Positions 58,001 through 64,000 of a stretch of DNA of 64,000 nucleotides are shown here, one piece after another. The position numbers and the translations under genes are program-made. The stretch is from a bacterium. Its GTDB lineage: Bacteria; UBP14; UBA6098; B30-G16. The number at the start of each line of letters is the position of its first letter. Position 1 is the stretch's first letter. The stretch spans positions 1 to 64,000 of the forward strand of contig JAUWMV010000007.1 in the NCBI GenBank assembly GCA_030613005.1. The letters are read 5' to 3'. The notes below the pieces were generated by a model. It ran no database searches. It saw only the letters and a program-made list of their open reading frames with translations, and was not told the DNA's origin.

Positions 58001-58171
58001 AATATAAAAATATACGAAATTCATGTTCCCTCTGGCGAAATTGCAAAAGAATGTGCACGGTGGAGTGGACTTGACACAGATGGCAATCCTATGCCTCAGG
58101 GATTATACATTTATCTTATAGAAACCAGCGGTGAGATTGTATGCGAAGGTACTGTTACAATTGCCAGATAG
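55046..58171 (+). CDS. Large secreted protein: FG-GAP/VCBS propeller, paired Ig-like modules, T9SS B-type CTD
   Basis: 1041 residues. Signal peptide at the start (NKRCIIYFILFVTSMSHSFW). Residues about 40-500 form an FG-GAP-type beta-propeller with calcium-binding blades (GDMDGDGDLDVLFGDG; FDGDGDLEVIIGTGDGNIYF; DVDGDGSYEIIVGANSG; DIDYDCEYELIITV). Two paired modules follow (about 525-745 and 745-950; SACIDQQIWIHLTDPEGID; QFSGVNLDSLKLYVL; CDSPDTCGPNCNLYNW) and the sorting domain from RMPNPFSPNYDNINDYVYF to CEGTVTIAR. It shares its whole C-terminal half with the previous gene, 37 bases away, so the two look like a duplicated cassette with different front ends. Confidence 0.92.
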   Translation: MKNKRCIIYFILFVTSMSHSFWVKWSYSEVRSLDWMTFGSSGAIIDLGSDVNTVGSEPDSCMEIVIGSDEYYNYFPEIMDSARGIWRCLDAYGNLEWAINTKADESRCSPAIADFYGDSLLDIIAGTTSGWNLEAFDRLGNFLWYFPNPLQQDGTYMWHSSPAVADIIPSIDGIEIVIGNNSCYSLFCFQGDPTDSVDEGTTYTVPILGCFLGYTSPGGTDGTDWDVLWVYEADGPIISTPAVGDMDGDGDLDVLFGDGYKGTYSSEHNPGGNIYCLDGPTGTLRWKITTTTYPEVVDASPALHDFDGDGDLEVIIGTGDGNIYFIDGDENSTGTIEPFEMTTFNMNSEIHSSAVIADVDGDGSYEIIVGANSGAIACLSYSPPATVSLKWIDTLDGAIVSSPAVAGNMHDPAPWPFFCQNNMRTNFYPPTDTALFVIVSTLNGKIYKISGLNGEIIDSIRLGFHIHTSPVIADIDYDCEYELIITVMIPSGDSIYCLGTDIYRKDCLDCRKVIVNTICPPETETIISSCKEQTVSFTITDTTRWDTLDVERMNAGITIHHLDGSEKTIFLNSDSIGFNTRIATIDSLILEIKRPWEHRDSITIWTDMIVSAKGCTTYPANQVSFLVDLEPPVLIPSPSMPPIGGNGPVIMEIEFELVDTPAGVAYDSTRMSVLAFHIDTTMDYYLVEDSTHMSCIFHPNDSVVISVHTCDSIIDYGCSCPPNCTTYSYWFRIGGTGPEAEIIIPQPYTISACIDQQIWIHLTDPEGIDSTSIVLVVNRDTFTTFDEEVYYKLDTLYFSPLIGYWRDHDTVIVSLIAANDIYGSELQRPLSWIFYTDFVPPIAFLIAPPESSVVFDREQEIEINLIDQFSGVNLDSLKLYVLGRNFYRDDLDISGSHITLHSREKGLFFSPGDSVNVDLFCCDSPDTCGPNCNLYNWIFFIAPQSECQRMPNPFSPNYDNINDYVYFTFPNIFFEEATIYIYNLHNIKIYEIHVPSGEIAKECARWSGLDTDGNPMPQGLYIYLIETSGEIVCEGTVTIAR

Positions 58172-58358
58172 CTATTTATTAATATCTTTCTATAAAGGCA
58201 CTTAATAATATTAAATTTTACTTGAATTAATTTACATTTGCAAAAGTGTTTGCAACGGAATAAGTAATTTATATCTTAGCAAATTGAAGTTACAGAAAAA
58301 ATCTTCATAGGCGACAAATTTCGCTTTCAATAGAATTAAATGTTGTCAAAGGTGGGAA

Positions 58359-58991
58359 ATGACCCTTTTACCGCTTAGCGCTAATAGAATGAACATGCTA
58401 ATGCTTCGGCGTAGACTTGTTATCGCAAGAAAAGGTCACAAACTTCTCAAGGACAAACAGGATGAATTAATGCGGAATTTCCTAGAACTTATCGACGAGA
58501 TAAAGGGATTGAGAATTAGAACTGAAAAGGTCTTTATCGAAGCTATTCGACGGTTTACTCTGTCAACAGGACTTCTACCCATAGAGGAGTTAGAAGCAAT
58601 TTTTATCGTTCCCGCAATTAGTGCTCGAGTAGAAATATCAACCACAAGACTTTTAAATCTGAGAGTTCCAAAATTTAAAGTTAAATTTAGTGGTGAAATT
58701 CTCTCGTATTCACTGACAAATACGCTATTAGAACTCGACGGTGCAATGAGTGATATGGAAAAAGCACTAAAATTGCTGATTGCTCTGGCGGAAACCGAAA
58801 AAAAATTAAGCCTTTTAGCCCGAGAAATTGAAGTAACTCGACGACGTGTTAATGCTTTAGAGTATGTTATGATTCCCGACCTGTTTGAAACAATTTCCTT
58901 TATTCGTATGAAACTTGAAGAACTAGAAAGGGGAAATTTAACTCGATTAATGAAAGTTAAAGATATTATCGCCCAAAAGAGAGGTATTTAA
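58359..58991 (+). CDS. atpD: V/A-type ATPase subunit D
   Basis: The central rotor shaft of the V/A-type ATPase. 210 residues of mostly long helix: the N-terminal SANRMNMLMLRRRLVIARKG with HKLLKDKQDELMRNFLELI, a central variable hairpin, and the C-terminal NALEYVMIPDLFETISFIRM with KLEELERGNLTRLMKVKDII, all typical of subunit D. AAAGGTGGG precedes the ATG. The other subunits (A, B, I, K, C, E, F) are not in the window, so this subunit gene is split from its operon. It is followed after 11 bases by the propeller protein gene. Confidence 0.93.
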   Translation: MTLLPLSANRMNMLMLRRRLVIARKGHKLLKDKQDELMRNFLELIDEIKGLRIRTEKVFIEAIRRFTLSTGLLPIEELEAIFIVPAISARVEISTTRLLNLRVPKFKVKFSGEILSYSLTNTLLELDGAMSDMEKALKLLIALAETEKKLSLLAREIEVTRRRVNALEYVMIPDLFETISFIRMKLEELERGNLTRLMKVKDIIAQKRGI

Positions 58992-59002
58992 ATCTTTGTT
59001 CT

Positions 59003-61330
59003 ATGATAACTTCCCTTTCAAAAAAAATCTTATTGCTCGCATACATCGCACTCCTTGTCAGTTATTCATCAGCTATAATCGGTGAATGGACTGTTTGGAC
59101 TAATGCAATGGACAACCGATGTATCGTTACCGATGGACGATACGCATGGTTTGGAACTGCCGGTGGTGTTGTAAGGCTCGATCCTGACAACGATGAATAT
59201 ACAGTTTTCACTAACATCGATGGGATTGAAGGTTTAGATATTGTTTCTCTAACGATCGATAGCAGCGGATATCTGTGGTATGCTGCATCCAACGGCTACG
59301 TTGGTTTTTTCGATGGTTACAAATGGCAAAGTTCCGATGATCTATCGAGGAATGGTTATTTCATTAAAAATATCCGTTATGGAACTGGATATCTATGGAT
59401 ATGTACAAATAAAGGTTTAATCAAGGCAGAACCAGTACCCGACTTTTTTACAGTGATTTTATTTAGAGAATATATTGAATTCATTGCCGATCTGCCTGCA
59501 CAGTCTCCAACTTATGATGTAGTAACGAAACACGACTCAATTTTTCTTGCCACAGATTTCGGCGTAATATGCGCTTCGCTAAAATCTTCTCTTCTAATTT
59601 CCTCAAACTGGAAAGTTTTGCCTTTGATTTATGAAAAAACAGACACATCGGGAACTGAAGTATTGCACCTTCCTGTTGCATCGCTGACATTTCACCATGA
59701 CGAATTGTGGGCTGGGCAATATACGCAAGGCACTCCATCAATTTGGAAACTCACAGATCGATTCGTGCCAGTATGCTCAACCTTTACAGTTAGTGAACCT
59801 TATATTCAGAGCATCGATGACACCTTGTGGGTACTTAATAAATATGGTTTAAACTATTACAATGAAGCATCGGACGATTTTCGATCTATACCTAACGATG
59901 CACCTTTCCCAACGTTCACAGGAATCGTCAAGATTGGTGATAAAAAGATCGTTTCCGGTTCATACGGTTATTCCAACTACTATGACAGTGAATTACACAA
60001 CCATTTTCTAAATCTTCCATGGGGAACAAATTTCTCCGATGTAACGTTTAATGCGCCATATGTTATCGTAACAACTGCTACTAACGCCGTAAATATTTGG
60101 GACGGAGAGAACTGGAGATTCATTGATTTCCGAATCATATCTTCCGGTTATCCTAGTGATATTCGAAACAAGTTGCGCAGTTTTTTTGGTTGTATACTAA
60201 CAGCCGCGATGGATGATAGAGGAACGATTTGGTTGGGTTCGTGGGGATTGGGAATTTTAAGAATTTTCCCTAATATGGAATTCGAATTTTGGACTGTGGA
60301 AAACAGCGACTTAAGTTCTTCTGATGCTTCTGCCAACTTTCCTGTTATACCTTTCTTACGAAGAGACCCCAACGGTAACATCTGGGTTGCTAACCTGAAT
60401 TCAATCGATTCTAAACCGCTCAAAGTTTGGAACTCAAACAATGTAGATGATCCTCATGGTTCATTTGGATTCTCATATCCAATACCCAACGGTCAAATAA
60501 CCGATTTGGAATGTAAATCCGATAGAGTATCTATAGCAACAATCGACGGTGGTGCGATAATAATTCACCAAGGAACATTAACTGGCGCGGATCATTCCTC
60601 GGATGATATAAACATAAAACTATATGGTGAACTTCCACAGAAATCGCTTCTATCAACTACAATAGATATAGAGAACAAGGTTTGGTTTGGAAGCACTGAC
60701 GGTTTGGTATACTATGATCCAATGGGATTTATTATTGAAGTTCCAATGCCTAACGATCTTTCATCGATGGTAACATCTCTTTCCTCCGACTCCTATGGAA
60801 ATATTTGGATTGGAACAACTGAAGGTGCAGCGGTTTTGATGCCCGATGGGTTTTATTCTACATTTAAATCTACTTTCTCGTCCGATGCACTCGTTTCAGA
60901 TAGAACACCATTGATATCTGACAGAATAGGCTTCGAATATGGCACTATACCAAAAGGTGGAATTTTTACGGATGGTGTCAGTGGAGACATATGGTTCTGT
61001 TTCGAGGAAGGAGCCGTTGTTCTTCACTCCACCTATGACGCTGATACAACTGTAACCGATCTCATCGTCTATCCTAATCCGGTTATTGCAGACCGTGGAA
61101 TATTACCTACAATACATATCGGTCGTGCTGCGGCAGATGCATCACTTTCCATATACACCTCTTCGGGACAAATTGTTCGACATTTCGAGAGATACTGGAA
61201 AGGACATGACGGTGTATTTCTATGGGATGCCAAGAATGAATCGGGAGAATTAGTGGCGCCTGGGATTTATATCTTCGTTGCATCGTCGGACAAAGGTGTA
61301 GCAAAAAGTAAAGTTTTAATTATAAGATGA
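59003..61330 (+). CDS. Secreted two-component-regulator-type propeller protein with FlgD-like C-terminus
   Basis: 775 residues. Signal peptide SLSKKILLLAYIALLVSYSS. The body is a set of propeller blades of the Reg_prop type (GYLWICTNKGLIKAEP; NIWVANLNSI; NKVWFGSTDGLVYYDP; GNIWIGTTEGAAVLMPDG; GDIWFCFEEGAVVLHS). The last 85 residues form an Ig-like FlgD/T9SS A-related domain: VTDLIVYPNPVIADRGI, LSIYTSSGQIVRHF, VFLWDAKNESGELVAPGIYI, ending KSKVLIIR. No kinase or DNA-binding domain is fused, so it is a surface or periplasmic protein of unknown role. It starts 11 bases after atpD and may be cotranscribed. Confidence 0.88.
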   Translation: MITSLSKKILLLAYIALLVSYSSAIIGEWTVWTNAMDNRCIVTDGRYAWFGTAGGVVRLDPDNDEYTVFTNIDGIEGLDIVSLTIDSSGYLWYAASNGYVGFFDGYKWQSSDDLSRNGYFIKNIRYGTGYLWICTNKGLIKAEPVPDFFTVILFREYIEFIADLPAQSPTYDVVTKHDSIFLATDFGVICASLKSSLLISSNWKVLPLIYEKTDTSGTEVLHLPVASLTFHHDELWAGQYTQGTPSIWKLTDRFVPVCSTFTVSEPYIQSIDDTLWVLNKYGLNYYNEASDDFRSIPNDAPFPTFTGIVKIGDKKIVSGSYGYSNYYDSELHNHFLNLPWGTNFSDVTFNAPYVIVTTATNAVNIWDGENWRFIDFRIISSGYPSDIRNKLRSFFGCILTAAMDDRGTIWLGSWGLGILRIFPNMEFEFWTVENSDLSSSDASANFPVIPFLRRDPNGNIWVANLNSIDSKPLKVWNSNNVDDPHGSFGFSYPIPNGQITDLECKSDRVSIATIDGGAIIIHQGTLTGADHSSDDINIKLYGELPQKSLLSTTIDIENKVWFGSTDGLVYYDPMGFIIEVPMPNDLSSMVTSLSSDSYGNIWIGTTEGAAVLMPDGFYSTFKSTFSSDALVSDRTPLISDRIGFEYGTIPKGGIFTDGVSGDIWFCFEEGAVVLHSTYDADTTVTDLIVYPNPVIADRGILPTIHIGRAAADASLSIYTSSGQIVRHFERYWKGHDGVFLWDAKNESGELVAPGIYIFVASSDKGVAKSKVLIIR

Positions 61331-61533
61331 TAAATGCAGAACTCCAATTTATCTCAAAAAATCTTAGTTTGGAGCAAACTATCAAATCATCACATTATCA
61401 TCATTGTTTTCCTTGTCTTATTATTCAAAGCTTTCGAGCTGTATACTTTCGAAATACATCATACAATTTTAATATATTTTTATAATTTTGTAAAACCTTC
61501 AATCCAAATCTTATGAAATTGGGAGGTTTAAAA

Positions 61534-62745
61534 ATGAAACCTATCGATTACTTAACAGAACTTTCCTTCATACACCGCGGCGGAACACAGGAAGAACTTA
61601 ATGCAGCTAATATGATTAAAAGCTGGCTTGAAGATATGGGTTATAATGCTTGGCTTGAGCCGTTCGACATTCTCGATTCAGCTCCCGGAGACGGTGAATT
61701 AACTCCTATCGAACCGGATGGAGAAAGCGTGTTTGTGAGACCGGTTGGACTTTCTAAATGCGGGGAAGCAGAAGGACATATAGCAATTCTTGACGTTTCA
61801 GAACCAGAATTTGCCGATAAGAAAAATCTTAAAGACGCAATCGTTTTTATGCAACATTATCCAAGACGAAAATGGCTCGAGCTTTTTCGGGAAGTTGGTG
61901 TTGCTGCAGCATTAACAGTGTTGGGTATACATATGGAAAAATCTGTCCTAACGCTATCTCAAACAAACGCAGCAGAATTTGGGAATGAATTGTTACTTGC
62001 TTCAATATCTTATGATAAAGCTATTAAATTTATTCGAGACAAAGTAAAAAGAGTGAAAGTGAAACTGAAACAAGAGAAATACACCACAAAATCCCATAAT
62101 GTAGTAGCAGAATTAGACGGAGAAAGCGACCGTCAACTTATTGTCGTTGCGCATTTTGACACAACGCCATTATCTCCCGGAGCTCAGGACAACGCCGCAG
62201 GAACCGCTGAGGCTCTTAGTGTAGCGAAACGTATTGTTAGAGAGAAATTCGCTCGAAGGATAAAATTTATATTTTGTGGTTCTGAGGAAAAGGGACTTCT
62301 CGGCGCTAAATCTTACGTTGCTGCGCATGCAGATCAATTAGATAAAATCGACCTTGCAATTAATCTCGATGTTGGTGGTAATCCATTCTCACCAATAATT
62401 TACAGATCGGTAGGGACGCAAGAATTATTAAACTATGTAAAGGGAATTCTTCACCAGAAAGGAATGACCGGCAATTTTATCGAGGATATATACTCAAGCG
62501 ATAATATGCCCTTTTCCCGCAGAAATGTGCCATCTTTAGCCATTGCACGTGCAGGAATTGAATACAAGGGGCATTCTCCACACGATACTGCAGAGATGAC
62601 GTGTAATGAAGCGTTAGTGGATATTATCGATGCAACTGAAGTAATTTTGAGAGAAATTGCTAATTCAAAAATTTTGCCTTATGAGCGAAAAATTTCTGAG
62701 GAATTGAAAAAGAAAATAGAGGATTATTTTACCGAACGTAAATAA
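61534..62745 (+). CDS. M28 family zinc metallopeptidase
   Basis: 403 residues from the ATG at 61534, which has a GGGAGG site (the in-frame ATG at 61513 lies before it). Probably an aminopeptidase. The two-zinc site is complete: His in VVAHFDTTPL, bridging Asp in GAQDNAAG, catalytic Glu pair in FCGSEEKGLLGAKSY, Asp in NLDVGGN, and the last His in GHSPHDTAEM. An N-terminal apical region (about 60-170) resembles the protease-associated insert. No signal peptide, so cytoplasmic. The next genes are on the opposite strand. Confidence 0.93.
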   Translation: MKPIDYLTELSFIHRGGTQEELNAANMIKSWLEDMGYNAWLEPFDILDSAPGDGELTPIEPDGESVFVRPVGLSKCGEAEGHIAILDVSEPEFADKKNLKDAIVFMQHYPRRKWLELFREVGVAAALTVLGIHMEKSVLTLSQTNAAEFGNELLLASISYDKAIKFIRDKVKRVKVKLKQEKYTTKSHNVVAELDGESDRQLIVVAHFDTTPLSPGAQDNAAGTAEALSVAKRIVREKFARRIKFIFCGSEEKGLLGAKSYVAAHADQLDKIDLAINLDVGGNPFSPIIYRSVGTQELLNYVKGILHQKGMTGNFIEDIYSSDNMPFSRRNVPSLAIARAGIEYKGHSPHDTAEMTCNEALVDIIDATEVILREIANSKILPYERKISEELKKKIEDYFTERK

Positions 62746-62790
62746 ATCAGAAAAAGAACTTCGTATCTTAACCTATTCAAACCCAGAGCA

Positions 62791-63306
62791 TTAGATATTT
62801 ATATGTTTCCTAAGAACAACTAAATATGCTGGGGAATATGCAAGCCTATACGGTTTGGAATGACTCTTTACAATAAAGCCCCACTGAAGAAATTCCTCAT
62901 TTAGTTTAATATATTGTTCCATATCTAAATTTAATAGTCGAGATGCAATAAGATCTCTAAAGTCATTCCACCAGCTAATTAAATTTGCAGGCTGTGAAAT
63001 AAATTCCACTGCAGTTTGTAAAGCAGCATTAACAACCAAATTAGGGCTTACATTCGACTCTCTCAATCCTGCAAAATTGCATCGTACGAGAAGACCATCA
63101 GCCGAAACAGGTTCAATTGGCTCTTGTCCCATAATTGATGTGGCTTTCTGCCACTCGAGATGAAATTTCTTGAGATTGAAATATCTCTCCATATAATGAC
63201 GCGGTCCATTTGCAGCCTGAAAGAGCAGTTTATAAATATCCTGAACCTCCAACGCAGGATAACGTTGAATATGATAATTCAACACATTAATCATTCTCTG
63301 ATTCAT
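62791..63306 (-). CDS. Protein of unknown function coupled to truD
   Basis: 171 residues, soluble. The start NVLNYHIQRYPALEVQDIYK followed by LLFQAANGPRHYMERY has the look of a conserved helical family, and there are several Trp residues (SWWNDFRDL; FLQWGF). I do not recognise it. Its ATG overlaps the truD stop by four bases (ATGA), so it is translated with truD. The C-terminus ends LVVLRKHINI. Confidence 0.75.
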   Translation of the reverse strand: MNQRMINVLNYHIQRYPALEVQDIYKLLFQAANGPRHYMERYFNLKKFHLEWQKATSIMGQEPIEPVSADGLLVRCNFAGLRESNVSPNLVVNAALQTAVEFISQPANLISWWNDFRDLIASRLLNLDMEQYIKLNEEFLQWGFIVKSHSKPYRLAYSPAYLVVLRKHINI

Positions 63307-64000
63307 TTTCTGAAACTTCCTGCCGGCTTTAATTGTCGAAACATCATTGTAAGATAGCTTCCCTTAGGTAATTCAACTGATAGAACAAGCTTTTTCGATC
63401 CTTCATGTAATTCATCCTCCAACCATTGCCAATTTAATCTCTTAGGGCATACTAATAACTTTCGTCGTGAGCTTTTGAAAAATAAACCAGTAACTTTCGA
63501 GCGTAATCCTTCAAACCCATTAATGCCAAGCCCTGTTAGGACTTCATCGTAGATCTTTCCTAATTGTCCATCAAGTTTTAATTTCATCGATGCAAGCGGA
63601 ATTTCAGTATTTTTTATTTGATCAAACAACTCCACACTCAATTCCTTTAGGAAATAAATTGTCTCCCCCAATTTAAATCTCTGTGGTAGAAGATTAGATA
63701 TTAGAATAGTTTCTCTCAAATAATCACGAGCGACTCTATTCCATATAAACGCTTGAAATGCAGTTCCAAGAAGAAACAAAAAATCTCTATCAACTTTTTC
63801 CAAAGCTTGTCGATATCCTTTTTTATGAGCAGCCATATGCTCGAGCACACTTCGTTCCCAACGTGTTGGTGCTATATCTAAGCATTTTAGCCAATTGTTC
63901 CAATTCTTTTGAACACATTTTCTAAATCTTCTTTGTCTCGAGTTATCTTGCGATGATGCCATAAATAACAATCTCAGAGCCTTAGCATAATCCTCGAGAA
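63303..64000 (-). CDS. truD: tRNA pseudouridine synthase D, 3' part (cut by the window edge)
   Basis: The frame is open to the edge (LEDYAKALRLLFMASSQDNS), so the apparent start at 63971 is internal. The C-terminal half of TruD is recognisable: ERSVLEHMAAHKKGYRQALE, LLGTAFQAFIWNRVARDYL, an insert region with GINGFEGLRSKVTG, and the final LSVELPKGSYLTMMFRQL, which closely follows the family's P-x-G-x-Y-A/L-T pattern. TruD makes pseudouridine at position 13 of some tRNAs. The catalytic Asp lies outside the window. Confidence 0.85.
   Translation of the reverse strand, partial: LEDYAKALRLLFMASSQDNSRQRRFRKCVQKNWNNWLKCLDIAPTRWERSVLEHMAAHKKGYRQALEKVDRDFLFLLGTAFQAFIWNRVARDYLRETILISNLLPQRFKLGETIYFLKELSVELFDQIKNTEIPLASMKLKLDGQLGKIYDEVLTGLGINGFEGLRSKVTGLFFKSSRRKLLVCPKRLNWQWLEDELHEGSKKLVLSVELPKGSYLTMMFRQLKPAGSFRK

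Noticed and set aside
61334-61516. 60-codon frame between the propeller protein and the M28 peptidase
   Set aside because: No ribosome site, AT-rich low-complexity hydrophobic text, and it overlaps the peptidase leader; not convincing as a gene.

Overview
The window is an AT-rich bacterial chromosome segment. It looks like an uncultured lineage of the Fibrobacteres-Chlorobi-Bacteroidetes (FCB) superphylum or a neighbouring candidate phylum (WOR-3, TA06 or Cloacimonadota type). The reasons are a TonB-dependent receptor with an N-terminal carboxypeptidase-regulatory-like domain, several secreted proteins ending in type IX secretion (T9SS) style C-terminal domains of both the A-type (PNPFNSS...YLK) and the B-type (PNPFTPN...IAR), a V/A-type ATPase subunit, and a solitary 16S rRNA gene. 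Promoters where visible are sigma-70-like (TTGACA), Shine-Dalgarno sites are common, and GTG and TTG starts are frequent. The assignment is inference; the 16S sequence at 12729-14288 would settle it.

Layout. 1-9.8 kb: edge fragment of a secreted protein, membrane protein, tRNA-Arg(TCG), a possibly metal-regulated outer-membrane protein, TonB receptor, aspS, two small membrane-anchored proteins (one pilin-like) and gdhA. 9.8-16.5 kb: three polytopic GT-C glycosyltransferases (two GT39-like, one GT87-like) around a lone 16S rRNA gene with its own leader and terminator. 16.5-22.5 kb: DtxR-family regulator, trmD, class II aldolase, NfeD/slipin pair, a secreted unknown and a secreted leucine-rich-repeat protein. 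22.5-27.8 kb, minus strand: DUF502 protein, rsmB, GT4 glycosyltransferase, an unknown and mtgA. 27.9-32 kb: DUF58 protein, a decayed outer-membrane protein gene, a vWA-OmpA lipoprotein, a broken pgsC-like fragment and an exported polyferredoxin. 32-44 kb: PTS enzyme I, a 2421-residue surface protein, citF and an A-type CTD protein. 44-47.7 kb: dnaX, ybaB, trpS. 47.8-61.3 kb: two tandem secreted paralogues, a shortened RqcH-like protein, two large modular surface proteins, an orphan V-ATPase subunit D and a propeller protein. 61.5-64 kb: M28 peptidase, an unknown gene and the 3' part of truD.

How the parts connect. Much of the window encodes cell-envelope and surface functions: envelope glycosyltransfer, peptidoglycan polymerisation, outer-membrane receptors and T9SS-type cargo. 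Three very large cargo proteins share a roughly 200-residue paired Ig-like module. A perfect palindrome over a promoter at 3.0 kb resembles a DtxR/MntR box, and a weaker copy precedes the DtxR-family gene at 16.5 kb, suggesting a small metal-responsive circuit.

The most striking observation is in the 16S rRNA. Two base pairs of the decoding-site helix 44 (E. coli C1404-G1497 and G1405-C1496) are both replaced by compensated A-U pairs, and A787 of the 790 loop is U. These changes also create mismatches with widely used 16S primers.
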